The translations under genes were made by a program, and so were the position numbers. The notes under the pieces are model-generated. The model did no database searches. It saw only the letters and a program-made list of their open reading frames with translations, and was not told the DNA's origin. 64,000 nt of DNA from Tipula vernalis (Eukaryota; Arthropoda; Insecta; Diptera; Tipulidae). Shown in pieces: positions 21,511-33,062 of the stretch (its first letter is position 1; each line of letters opens with the position of its first letter). Location: the NCBI GenBank assembly GCA_958295665.1, contig OY282560.1, positions 24,263,653-24,327,652 on the forward strand. The letters run 5' to 3'.

Positions 21511-24500
21511 TTAATATTTAGAAAAAATTAGTATCGCTGGATTAACTTTATACTTAGCACTAACTTCCATTGTAAATGAAACCAGGTCGTCGAATTGCTC
21601 CCATATATTTCCACGTTTGACATATGCTATAAAATGACCTGGAGCATTATTACTTGTGGACTGTTGAAAATGAATAAGTCCTTTCAAAAAATAATCATCT
21701 CCAGACAGTTTTATTATTTGGCTTATATCTTGAAGTGATATATTATAATTATTGTTATTTGGCTGTACATCAGCTATAACAATGCCATAATTGCTGAAAT
21801 AATTTTTTGTTGTGACCCCTTGACATGTTGGACAGTTTGAGCTGCTAAAATCTATAGAATTTTGCAATTTGGTTAATGAATTTTGATTAAAGTTAAAAAC
21901 ATTTTCAAATGGAAGGTAGAATGTTTCCCTCATGCGATTTGTATGAGTGCCGTTGTCACAGTAACGTGTTTCTGTTAATGGAGAAGACAAAGAATTTTCT
22001 AAAATGAACGCTATGGTGCAAGCTGCATTTAGCTTAATGACATTTTTTTCGCGGATTATCGATTTACTTTTCTGGTACAGATTTAACATCAATTGAGATC
22101 TTTCTTGATAAAGGTCATTTATGTCCTTATAATTTGCTAGCAATTTTATAAATTTGAAAAAGGTATTGCTGGAAGATTGTATTAAACCTTTGAAGAATTC
22201 TATATCAGAATATAAACATAGGAATATTTGTGCGGTTGCATCGAAAGCACAAGTATTTGATATCTCTATCACATGTTCGTCGTTGTCTATGAAAGTAAAT
22301 CCATTTTGTAGAACATGTAATTCGTCAGTAGCATTATCAGACTTTTTTGTATTTTTGAATTCATTATTTTGCTTAACAGTGGAGTTTCGAGTTAATACTC
22401 GTTTTCCAAAGTGTTTAGGTGAATCGTATAGTTTCTGCTTCTTATTCCAACCCTCTTCGTGTTGATGGCTATCTGGATCATCCAAATTTTCAAATGCTTT
22501 TCTTTTATTCATAGTTTTCTGTTTATTTGATAGCTGTATTAGTTTTATTAATTTGTCTGTTTTATCTTTCATAATATTGATAAACCTTCCTAGTCTTAGT
22601 GTTTTATGATTTGTGTAATGATTTTTCACTAGAGAAAAATAACTTTCTGCATTTGCATTGGACAACCGTCCTGTAATACCTATTTTTTTTGAAAAGCATA
22701 CTCCCCAAAGTGGGAGATAAGCCATATATTTTTTTACGGTAAACTCAACAAACTCTTTATTAAAAAATATATTTGTTTCGTTTTCGCTCATTGTCTTAGC
22801 AGACATATTTGTTAATTCTTCCTGAATTTGTTCAAAAATTTTATTATACCGAATATAGTAAGGGCTGCTGCTGAACATCGATTGTGTGAGCAAATCATCC
22901 GTTTGGGGTATCTTGAACTCGGCAGACTCTGTTGATGGACTTATTGTTGAAAGTTCGTCTGTGTATATTTGTGATAACATTTTTCTTAAATTTTGATGAG
23001 ACTCTACGATTTTTGGGTTTGAAAATCGAGAGCAAAATATATAACAATATATTTTAAATAAAGCATCCACCGCATCTAGGGTTTCGCAACTAAGCATACC
23101 ACAAAATAGGTCTAATATAACATTCCGTATGTCTTTATTAGCGCTTGGGAACTTTTCTTTTATCTGGGATGAAATTATATTTATAAAGTGAGCACAACAT
23201 ATGAAACTGCCCACTTTAATTGTTACTTTATCTTCGATAGTTAAAATATCATAAGTGCACTTTAGGTACTCCGAAACTGACATGTTATTGAAGCTTAATA
23301 AAATGGACTTGACTAAAGCCCAAGACCAATCCGTAACGAAGAATTTTGGTTGGTACAATTTGGGCATGTTTTTCTTGATTTCAATTAAAAATTGTTTGAT
23401 TGTTTCCACTCCGTGGCTTGATGATATTAATTCACCAATAGGAAGCAAATGACCGTTTATGTTGACTACACAGGCATAATAAAGTATTCGTTTATATGAA
23501 TGGTATGGATGGCATATAGGATGTTTGGCTACCTTTCCTGTGGCGTCGAAGTATATACCGGATACGTCATGAGTTTTTAAAAATTCTAAAGCAGACTTTC
23601 TGAGAAGGACTATTTTTAATGGATCCAAAGAGAGATCATATATATATTTATTTTTTTTTGGTTCTGTCAGGCACATTTGACAAATATCGATTACATCGCA
23701 ATCGCGAACAAGATCATTTAATTTAAGCTGCTCAGATTTAATTTTTCTTAAGGTGGTGGATGGTACGAATGATTGCGTATTACCTTTTTGAAATAATTCC
23801 AAATTAGTTTCTCCAGCGATATCGAGAGACAAATTGTGACAAGAGGTCCCTTCGAGTTTACACTTCAAATTGGTACGGTTCAACCCTCTCATTTGCCTGT
23901 ATACTGACGGCCCTTCATGTGTTATGCATTCATCACTATTTAAATAAATATCAAGGAACTTGTTTTCTCTTATAACAAATTTGAATTTCTTATTCGGTAA
24001 TTCTTTGCAATTACCATAAACTGTTAGGCACTGATTCATTTTGGATATTCGTATAGTTTTAAATGAAATTACACAAGGATTGCTAATATCTATCAAAAAA
24101 TTGTTAATCTTTTCTCGAATTTCTTCGCTAGTAAGATTTTCAAAAGTAGTGTTTGTTTTAAAGGTCCTTTTAAGTCGGAAATTATTTGAACCCTTTGTTT
24201 CGAAAGTCTCTGTAGTTGGTCGAGCAAGGCTAGCTGATGCATAATTAAACAATAGGTCTGGATTGAGTTCATCATCAGTAAACCAATTTAAGTCACTTTC
24301 TACTTTCTGATTTAAACCATGGCTGTTAATATGATTACAAACATCATCTGGATTTATTTTACAAACAGCATTACATTTTAAAAAGGAATCTGCTGTCTCA
24401 GACTGGTCATTTGGTATGGAATTTATATTTCCTTTCATAAGACGGTTTGCCTCAATGTCAATAACAGATTTTATAATAAGCCCTTTATTTTTTGTCCAAA

Positions 24501-24702
24501 CATTAACTAATTTGTACCTGTTATTTTTATTAATTTTAATCTTCAGTTTAAAACAAAGCTTATTGACAAGTTTAGAATGTATATCTCGCCCGAGTTCCAT
24601 AGTATTAATATTATCAATGTGCTCTTCGGACAAAGCAACAATTAGGCTTTGCAGATTAATGTTGTTCCTTTTTGATTTATAATTATACTTATTATTTGCC
24701 AT
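21511..24702 (-). CDS. NOF: NOF-like MULE transposase with C-terminal USP-like protease region
   Basis: An uninterrupted frame of 1063 codons from the ATG at 24702 (MANNKYNYK). The frame is open further up to a TTG at 24747, but the ATG is the better start. Residue numbers here count from that ATG. A MULE-like DDE core is visible: GIYFDATGKVAKHP (Asp 386), KFFVTDWSWAL (Asp 458), the C/H pair in FICCAHF (503-505) and NANAESYFSLVKNHY (Glu 686). The protein should cut and insert Foldback DNA in the nucleus. The last 250 residues add ISNTCAFDATAQ (Cys 818), a NCPTCQ metal-ligand-like pair (957-960) and PGHFIAYVKRGNIWEQFDD (His 1023, Asp 1038-1039). These are the Cys, His and Asp boxes of ubiquitin-specific proteases. 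Length and context match Drosophila NOF. The USP assignment rests on motifs only. Confidence 0.88.
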   Translation of the reverse strand: MANNKYNYKSKRNNINLQSLIVALSEEHIDNINTMELGRDIHSKLVNKLCFKLKIKINKNNRYKLVNVWTKNKGLIIKSVIDIEANRLMKGNINSIPNDQSETADSFLKCNAVCKINPDDVCNHINSHGLNQKVESDLNWFTDDELNPDLLFNYASASLARPTTETFETKGSNNFRLKRTFKTNTTFENLTSEEIREKINNFLIDISNPCVISFKTIRISKMNQCLTVYGNCKELPNKKFKFVIRENKFLDIYLNSDECITHEGPSVYRQMRGLNRTNLKCKLEGTSCHNLSLDIAGETNLELFQKGNTQSFVPSTTLRKIKSEQLKLNDLVRDCDVIDICQMCLTEPKKNKYIYDLSLDPLKIVLLRKSALEFLKTHDVSGIYFDATGKVAKHPICHPYHSYKRILYYACVVNINGHLLPIGELISSSHGVETIKQFLIEIKKNMPKLYQPKFFVTDWSWALVKSILLSFNNMSVSEYLKCTYDILTIEDKVTIKVGSFICCAHFINIISSQIKEKFPSANKDIRNVILDLFCGMLSCETLDAVDALFKIYCYIFCSRFSNPKIVESHQNLRKMLSQIYTDELSTISPSTESAEFKIPQTDDLLTQSMFSSSPYYIRYNKIFEQIQEELTNMSAKTMSENETNIFFNKEFVEFTVKKYMAYLPLWGVCFSKKIGITGRLSNANAESYFSLVKNHYTNHKTLRLGRFINIMKDKTDKLIKLIQLSNKQKTMNKRKAFENLDDPDSHQHEEGWNKKQKLYDSPKHFGKRVLTRNSTVKQNNEFKNTKKSDNATDELHVLQNGFTFIDNDEHVIEISNTCAFDATAQIFLCLYSDIEFFKGLIQSSSNTFFKFIKLLANYKDINDLYQERSQLMLNLYQKSKSIIREKNVIKLNAACTIAFILENSLSSPLTETRYCDNGTHTNRMRETFYLPFENVFNFNQNSLTKLQNSIDFSSSNCPTCQGVTTKNYFSNYGIVIADVQPNNNNYNISLQDISQIIKLSGDDYFLKGLIHFQQSTSNNAPGHFIAYVKRGNIWEQFDDLVSFTMEVSAKYKVNPAILIFSKY

Positions 24703-24740
24703 ATTTAACAACGTTAATAATCGAAGTAAGTTTTTGAGAA

Positions 24741-24920
24741 TGTCCAAGTTAAAGCAGGGGTCAATATAGTATTAAAAATACCAACGTAATATTTAGCAAA
24801 CAATAATAGAATCGGCAAAATCGAAAATCCAAAATAAAGCAGAGGTCAGTTATCAAAAATTCAAATAATCCAATAGAAACAAGTTTTATAGAACGTCCAA
24901 AGTAAAGCAAGGGTCAATAG
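24741..24920. repeat. Three imperfect repeats in the 5' leader of the NOF-like gene
   Basis: Sequences of the form GTCCAAGTTAAAGCAGGGGTC (24741), AAAATAAAGCAGAGGTCAG (24830) and GTCCAAAGTAAAGCAAGGGTC (24896) lie just upstream of the start codon on the minus strand, spaced 65-90 bp. They could be regulatory or leftover internal repeats; function unknown. The rest of 24921-25165 is AT-rich, with poly-A tracts. Confidence 0.5.
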
Positions 24921-25165
24921 TTTTAAAAAAAACTTTTTAGAGATAATTAAACACACGAGGAAAAATTACAAAATAACACAACACGATACGAACAGCTCAC
25001 AGTCTGAAAAAGTAATGAAACAAAACAAAACAAAAAATTCCTTTTATACTAACGCAAAAAAAAAAAAAAAAAATTTAATTTTTCTCTTTCTACTTTATTT
25101 TAATAAAAAATATACGAGTTGATTTGAGTGAACAAGCAATTTCATAAGGATTAGCCTTTTTCCAA

Positions 25166-28100
25166 TATTCAAAATAGCGTCGAACATACCCAACCCTTTT
25201 TATTTTAATAACCAATATTGTTTAGGATAGCTTGACCTGTCCACTTTATGGAAATATAAGCCCACACTTGGTAACATCTCTGAGATTTTCGTAAATGGTC
25301 ATAGTGTAGCATCAGGTTTGGACAGTTTAAATGATTTTCACAATTTTCAAATTAGCGTCGAACATACCCAACCCTTTTTATTTTAATAACCAATATTGTT
25401 TCGGATAGCTTGACCTGTCCACTTTATGGAAATATAAGCCCACACCTGGTAACATCTCTGTGATTTTTGTAAATGGTCATAGTGTAGCATCGGGTTTCGA
25501 CAGTTTATTTGATTTTCACAATTTTCAAATTAGCGTCGAACATACCCAACCCTTTTTATTTTAATAACCAATATTGTTTCGGATAGCTTGACCTGTCCAC
25601 TTTATGGAAATATAAGCCCACACCTGGTAACATCTCTGAGATTTTCGTAAATGGTCATAGTGTAGCATCAGGTTTGGACAGTTTATTTGATTTTCACAAT
25701 TTTCAAAATAACGTCGAACATACCCAACCCTTTTTATTTTAATAAGAAAAATTGTTTAGGATAGCTTGACCTGTCCACTTTATGGAAATATAAGCCCACA
25801 CCTGGTAACATCTCTGAGATTTTTGTAAATGGTCATAGTGTTGCATCGGGTTTCGACAGTTTGTTTGATTTTCACAATTTTCAAATTAGCGTCGAACATA
25901 CCCAACCCTTTTTAATTTAATAACCAATATTTTTTCAGACAGCTTGACCTGTCCACTTTATGGAAATATAAGCCCACACCTGGTAACATCTCTGAAGTTT
26001 TTGTAAATGGTCATAGTGTAGCATCGGGTTTCGACAGTTTATTTGATTTTCACAATTTTCAAATTAGCGTCGAACATACCCAACCCTTTTTATTTTAATA
26101 ACCAATATTGTTTCGGATAGCTTGACCTGTCCACTTTATGGAAATATAAGCCCACACCTGGTAACATCTCTGAGATTTTTGTAAATGGTCATAGTGTAGC
26201 ATCGGGTTTCGACAGTTTATTTGATTTTCACAATTTTCAAATTAGCGTCGAACATACCCAACCCTTTTTATTTTAATAACCAATATTGTTTCGGATAGCT
26301 TGACCTGTCCACTTTATGGAAATATAAGCCCACACCTGGTAACATCTCTGAGATTTTTGTAAATGGTCATAGTGTAGCATCGGGTTTCGATAGTTTATTT
26401 GATTTTCACAATTTTCAAAATAGCGTCGAACATAACCAACCCTTTTTATTTTAATAACCAATATTGTTTCGGATAGCTTGACCTGTCCACTTTATGGAAA
26501 TATAAGCCCACACCTGGTAACATCTCTGAGATTTTTGTAAATGGTCATAGTGTAGCATCAGGTTTGGACAGTTTATTTGATTTTCACAATTTTCAAATTA
26601 GCGTCGAACATACCCAACCCTTTTTATTTTAATAACCAATATTGTTTCGGATAGCTTGACCTGTCCACTTTATGGAAATATAAGCCCACACCTGGTAACA
26701 TCTCTGTGATTTTTGTAAATGGTCATAGTGTAGCATCGGGTTTCGACAGTTTATTTGATTTTCACAATTTTCAAAATAGCGTCGAACATACCCAACCCTT
26801 TTTATTCTAATAACCAATATTGTTTCGGATAGCTTGACCTGTCCACTTTATGGAAATATAAGCCCACACCTGGTAACTTCTCTGAGATTTTTGTAAATGG
26901 TCATAGTGTAGCATCAGGTTTGGACAGTTTATTTGATTTTCACAATTTTCAAATTAGCGTCGAACATACCCAACCCTTTTTATTTTAATAAGAAAAATTG
27001 TTTCGGATAGCTTGACCTGTCCACTTTATGGAAATATAAGCCCACACCTGGTAACATCTCTGAGATTTTTGTAAATGGTCATAGTGTAGCATCGGGTTTC
27101 GACAGTTTATTTGATTTTCACAATTTTCAAATTAGCGTCGAACATACCCAACCCTTTTTATTTTAATAAGAAAAATTGTTTCGGATAGCTTGACCTGTCC
27201 TCTTTATGGAAATATAAGCCCACACTTGGTAACATCTCTGAGATTTTGGTAAATGGTCATAGTGTAGCATCGGGTTTCGACAGTTTATTTGATTTTCACA
27301 ATTTTCAAAATGGCGTCGAACATACCCAACCCTTTTTATTTTAATAACCAATATTGTTTCGGATAGCTTGGCCTGTCCACTTTATGGAAATATAAGCCCA
27401 CACCTGGTAACATCTCTGAGATTTTTGTAAATGGTCATAGTGTAGCATCGGGTTTCGACAGTTTATTTGATTTTCACAATTTTCAAATTAGCGTCGAACA
27501 TACCCAATCCTTTTTATTTTAATAAGAAAAATTGTTTCGGATAGCTTGACCTGTCCACTTTATGGAAATATAAGCCCACACTTGGTAACATCTCTGGGAT
27601 TTTGGTAAATGGTCATAGTGTAGCATCGGGTTTCGACAGTTTATTTGATTTTCACAATTTTCAAAATAGCGTCGAACATACCCAACCCTTTTTATTTTAA
27701 TAACCAATATTGTTTCAGATAGCCTGACCTGTCCACTTTATGGAAATATAAGCCCATACCTGGTAACATCTCTGAGATTTTCGTAAATGGTCATAGTGTA
27801 GCATCGGGTTTCGACAGTTTATTTGATTTTCACAATTTTCAAAATAGCGTCGAACATACCCAACCCTTTTTATTTTAATAACCAATATTGTTTCAGATAG
27901 CCTGACCTGTCCACTTTATGGAAATATAAGCCCACACTTGGTAACATCTCTGAGATTTTCGTAAATGGTCATAGTGTAGCATCAGGTTTGGACAGTTTAA
28001 ATGATTTTCACAATTTTCAAATTAGCGTCGAACATACCCAACCCTTTTTATTTTAATAACCAATATTGTTTAGGATAGCTTGACCTGTCCACTTTATGGA

Positions 28101-29518
28101 AATATAAGCCCACACCTGGTAACATCTCTGAGATTTTTGTAAATGGTCATAGTGTAGCATCGGGTTTCGACAGTTTATTTGATTTTCACAATTTTCAAAT
28201 TAGCGTCGAACATACCCAACCCTTTTTATTTTAATAAGAAAAATTGTTTCGGATAGCTTGACCTGTCCACTTTATGGAAATATAAGCCCACACTTGGTAA
28301 CATCTCTGGGATTTTGGTAAATGGTCATAGTGTAGCATCGGGTTTCGACAGTTTATTTGATTTTCACAATTTTCAAAATAGCGTCGAACATACCCAACCC
28401 TTTTTATTTTAATAACCTATATTGTTTCAGATAGCCTGACCTGTCCACTTTATGGAAATATAAGCCCATACCTGGTAACATCTCTGAGATTTTCGTAAAT
28501 GGTCATAGTGTAGCATCGGGTTTCGACAGTTTATTTGATTTTCACAATTTTCAAAATAGCGTCGAACATACCCAACCCTTTTTATTTTAATAACCAATAT
28601 TGTTTCAGATAGCCTGACCTGTCCACTTTATGGAAATATAAGCCCACACTTGGTAACATCTCTGAGATTTTCGTAAATGGTCATAGTGTAGCATCGGGTT
28701 TCGACAGTTTATTTGATTTTCACAATTTTCAAAATAGCGTCGAACATACCCAACCCTTTTTATTTTAATAACCAATATTGTTTCGGATAGCTTGACCTGT
28801 CCACTTTATGGAAATATAAGCCCACACTTGGTAACATCTCTGAGATTTTGGTAAATGGTCATAGTGTAGCATCGGGTTTCGACAGTTTATTTGATTTTCA
28901 CAATTTTCAAAATAGCGTCGAACATACCCAACCCTTTTTATTCTAATAACCAATATTGTTTCGGATAGCTTGACCTGTCCACTTTATGGAAATATAAGCC
29001 CACACCTGGTAACATCTCTGAGATTTTTGTAAATGGTCATAGTGTAGCATCGGGTTTCGACAGTTTATTTGATTTTCACAATTTTCAAAATAGCGTCGAA
29101 CATACCCAACCCTTTTTATTTTAATAACCAATATTGTTTCAGATAGCCTGACCTGTCCACTTTATGGAAATATAAGCCCACACCTGGTAACATCTCTGAG
29201 ATTTTCGTAAATGGTCATAGTGTAGCATCGGGTTTCGACAGTTTATTTGATTTTCACAATTTTCAAAATGGCGTCGAACATACCCAACCCTTTTTATTTT
29301 AATAACCAATATTTTTCGGATAGCTTGACCTGTCCACTTTATGGAAATATAAGCCCACACTTGGTAACATCTCTGAGATTTTGGTAAATGGTCATAGTGT
29401 AGCATCGGGTTTCGACAGTTTATTTGATTTTCACAATTTTCAAAATAGCGTCGAACATACCCAACCCTTTTTATTTTAATAAGAAAAATTGTTTCGGATA
29501 GCTTGACCTGTCCACTTT
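25166..29518. repeat. Right arm: about 25 tandem units of 178 bp, inverted to the left arm
   Basis: The complement of the left-arm landmark, GCGTCGAACATACCCAACCC, recurs about every 178 bp from about 25177 to 29448. The arm is about 1.6 kb longer than the left arm. Within the arm, blocks of several units are repeated with the same diagnostic variants (for example 27490-27840 and 28200-28550), which points to expansion by unequal exchange or gene conversion. Short TTG-started open frames occur in many units and are not called as genes. Confidence 0.92.
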
Positions 29519-29649
29519 ATGGTAATATCGCCCCATATCTGGTTTTACTTCTTATTTACACTTTTTATGTAGGCCTACACTTTTTCCGTACACTTACACT
29601 TTTCGTTAATTTGTGTAGCTACACTTTGTGTGAAATACTTCACACCGGT
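29519..29649. repeat. Terminal inverted repeat of FB-NOF, right unique end
   Basis: Exact complement of 16990-17120, ending CACACCGGT. It is followed at once by the right copy of the 9-bp target duplication. Confidence 0.92.
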
Positions 29650-29658
29650 CACTTTAGA
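29650..29658. repeat. Target-site duplication CACTTTAGA, right
   Basis: Second copy of the 9-bp duplication; the minisatellite unit continues directly with GGCTGATGTTATAC. Confidence 0.95.
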
Positions 29659-30085
29659 GGCTGATGTTATACAAATTTTCTAATGATTTTTGGAAAATCG
29701 AATTTTCCGAGATTTTCCACGGGAAACTTGAACTAATTTTCTTTTCCTGCTATAGCTGTTGTTAACTCATATCAATATAATACATCCTTAGACATAACAT
29801 TCTAGAGACTGATTTTTTACAAATTTTCTAATGATTTTTGGAAAATCGAATTTGCCAAGATTCCCCACGGGAATCTTGAACTGAATTTTTTTTTCACAGC
29901 TATTGACAAGTCACATAAAAAAGATTAAACTTCAGATATACACTCTATGGGCTGATTTTAGTCCAATTTTGTGGATCCTTCTGATTTCTCGATATTTTTC
30001 ACGTAATACTATATTTACCAATTTTTTTATTTAAATCCATGTACCCTGCTTACTTTCGGCTGATGACCACTAAATTTTTTATTTT
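29659..30085. repeat. Minisatellite block, right part and edge
   Basis: Two to three further units continue the block split by the FB-NOF insertion, in the same orientation as 14120-16980. From about 29925 to 30080 comes a non-tandem edge. It includes TTTCTCGATATTTTTCACG and CTTACTTTCGGCTGATGACC, and its complement matches 13645-13802. The whole 13645-30085 block is thus itself bounded by diverged inverted repeats. Confidence 0.8.
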
Positions 30086-33062
30086 CGGCTGGAATGTTAA
30101 TAACATAATTTGGATTATCGAATTTTCACTTTCGGCTAACTTCAACAGTATGAATTGAGCTAGATTATTATTGTTTCTGTTACTTTGGTAACTAGTAAAT
30201 GGATCAAGCAAGTTACTGGTTAAGTAATCTTCCTAGCGCAGTTAATGTTTGTGAGATAGCCATAAATGAATCCGCTAATATCGATGATGCAAGTTTCGAA
30301 CACAGTAGACTACATAAGCAAAGTTTGACTTTGTAGAAGTAAGCCGTGTAAATTGCATTAAACAAGGTATATTTTCAAGCAAATATTGCACGAAGCTGTC
30401 TTCGCTGGCGATTACAACAAAGTATGTTCACATTGTCTATTAACATAGACAATGATTCGACAGACCGTCGCACTTCTCAAGAATGTGCGAGTCATTTGAG
30501 TTTGATGTATAAGTGTTTCCATACGATAGTTATGTGTGTGAAGCTAGCCCGAAACTCATCATTAAAAAAATGCGGCGGCAACACTAAACTATCTCTCTCA
30601 AAACATATTTCACTCTCAGCCTGAAAACTGTACTGTAGCAACATTATTTAACATCATTAGCAACAGCAGACACAATCAGCCCGAGATAATGCAAAAAAGT
30701 TCTGAAATTAGTTTAAAGTTGTAAATGAACTAATTTTTGATGTTGTATCAAAATTTCAAACCGAATAATTGTTAGCTTTATTTTGTCAGTTTTTTTAAAT
30801 TGCAGCTAATTTTAAAAAAGGGAAATTTTCCGATTTGCAGGTTTTCTAATACGTTTTTATTAAGTACTACCCAAAACAAAAACGTGCAAAAATTTTCAAT
30901 GAAAATGTTAAGCTGGAGAATATCCATAAGCTCTATAAGAGCTATTGATATATTATCTTTGCAAGTAAAAAAGTTTTATTGCTTAAAAGATAAATCGACT
31001 GGCTTTTTATTATTACGTGAGCGTTCAGACAATATTAATTAAATCACCATTCTGTTTACAAGAGCGACAGATCAGTTCGAGAGGAATAACCTAAGATGGG
31101 TTGAAAATACATACATAAAGTTTACCGTTATACGTTAGGTACTTAAATTTTCTAAAAATAATAAACCGCCACAATGATTTATAAGCTTTCAACCTAAATG
31201 TTGTAAAATATAATACAGATTTATATTAAAACCGTACGTAATAAACATGCTAACTCCAATAGTCCTTCAGCCTCCAAGAAATGAAAAAAAATTGTATTTA
31301 ATCGTATCCATCACCGGACGACATCTCTTTAAACTCCAATGTGAAAGCCTGTCCCTATCCCTGTAAATAAGAATGTATTAAATTTTTCTTTGCTTTGTAC
31401 AATAATATTAATAATAAAAATATAAAAAAGGAAAACAAATATTTTATTTGTAAACAACAATTTCCTTATCTATCACGATAACATATAGCACACACACAAA
31501 AAATAACAAATAAATGAAATATAATCCAATTTTCCGCTTGAGAGAAGAAAAAACTCGTTTTTCATATTTTCGTAATTTTTTTTTTTTTGTTGAGCCTCCC
31601 AAATATAAAGCAAGAAAAATAATTAATTTTTTTTTTTTTTTCATTTATAACAATTTCAACAACAAAAACATGAAAAATTCTAATCATACTAACAATAACA
31701 ATGGAATATTAATTCAATTAATGATTGAAAACGAAAAGAAGTACACAAGAAAATTGTAAAAAAGCTTAAAGACATGAAAGCTTGTTTTTAGACGTTTTCT
31801 CTTCATCTTTTCTTGACGACAAGTAAAACATTCCAAACAAAAGTTAATACATATTTTTAAACAAAATGTTACAAATGCTTTGGTTAAAATGTTTTTAAAG
31901 CCTGCCCTCCTTTTCATGATGATACCTCATGGTTAGTGGAATATGTATAACTAGCCGAACGCACTTCTATAGTTAGCCGTCAAAATTTAGCTAAAGAAAT
32001 AATGTGTGGATATATTTTTCATTATGCTTTTGAAAATGATCCCGAATTGGGATTGAAAGCATACACGTTAAATAATTAATAAATAGAGAGCACAAAAATA
32101 TTTTTTTGATTTATTTGGCAATCCAAATATTAAATATCTCATACATTACGTTCCTGTCCCATTTTTATGTCATTAATAAATTTATGATTACACAATACGA
32201 TCTACAACAAACACAATGCCTACCTACATTTTTGATATGAATCATGTTGAATTGGTTTATTTGATGGTATGAATTTTTTATTTTGCAATTTATCTTTTTT
32301 TGACTGAACGTGAATTTTATGGTTTTATGGTTAAATATTATATTTTTCATTTCTTTGGTTGTGCCGTTTTCAAAGTAACAAGTATAACAATGAAAAAACA
32401 GACACAAACCATGATGAAAATAATTCATTAGACTAAGTTCAGCATCCATAACCAAAATTATTTTCTATACATTTTTAATGAGCTTTGTACGAAGCTTTCA
32501 AAGTAAGTACTTAAATCTACTTATTTTGAAAGCATCGTACAAAAATCATCGCAATTATTTTTCTTTGTTTTTATAAATCTTTCTGAATTGCTATTTGTCC
32601 TGCAGTCAGATAAAGTGAAACAGAACAAAATCAAATACCGATAGGACATGGTGATATAGTATAAGAAACTTTACCAACAAACGTTTATCTTCACCCCTTA
32701 TTTTACAGTTTCCTGTACGCCGTTAGCAATCATTTTTCACAATTTAACTTTCTATACATTTCTAATACATAAACACCAAAAATATTTGGTAGTAATCTCG
32801 TTCATAATTCATTTCGATCAAGTCGTAAAAACTTTCGCCCACATAACGCAACAAAAAATGTAATGTACCATTAATTATTCACCAATTACAATGGCACTAA
32901 AATAAATTGAAATTTTATTAGTCTGACCCCGTTTAAACAGAGCACAGGTTACATTGGATCAATAATTACTAATCGGTAGGTTATATCAAAGGAACATTTA
33001 AATTGACCAACTCAATAATGGAATAGAAATAAAAAAGAAAAGCTGTTGCGAAAACGAAATAT
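30086..33062. other. AT-rich intergenic DNA
   Basis: Nearly 3 kb without recognisable coding similarity. Small open frames here (for example at 30424-30624, 31444-31917 and 32165-32455) are AT-driven and show no family features. One short hairpin at 32484-32543 is listed separately. Confidence 0.5.
32484..32543. repeat. 60-bp hairpin-forming inverted repeat
   Basis: Arms of about 25 bp (TTTGTACGAAGCTTTCAAAG and the near-complement CTTTGAAAGCATCGTACAAA-type sequence) pair with a few mismatches around a short AT-rich loop. The size is in the range of a small-RNA precursor or a degenerate inverted repeat. Confidence 0.6.

Larger units (their letters stand above)
16990..29649 (-). mobile_element. 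Complete Foldback/NOF (FB-NOF, MULE superfamily) element, 12.66 kb
   Basis: The element begins ACCGGTGTGAAGTATTTCAC and ends with the exact complement. The terminal 131 bp are identical on both sides and a 9-bp duplication flanks it. Between the ends lie long inverted arms made of 178-bp tandem units, about 16 on the left and 25 on the right. Inside these is a unique region with a long minus-strand gene for a MULE-type transposase. Drosophila Foldback elements have this plan: long inverted repeats built of tandem repeats, with the NOF gene between. The left inner border is disrupted by a mariner insertion (19872-21157). The intact gene, identical ends and clean duplication suggest that it moved recently; activity itself is inference. 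Confidence 0.92.

Noticed and set aside
24703..24747. Fifteen-codon extension of the NOF-like protein
   Set aside because: It would start at TTG; the ATG at 24702 is the first standard start.
17121..29518. CRISPR-like appearance of regular repeats
   Set aside because: Units are contiguous 178-bp tandem repeats with no unique spacers, and the genome is eukaryotic.
31444..31917. Lys/Phe/Ile-rich small frames on both strands
   Set aside because: Low-complexity translation of poly-A/T tracts.
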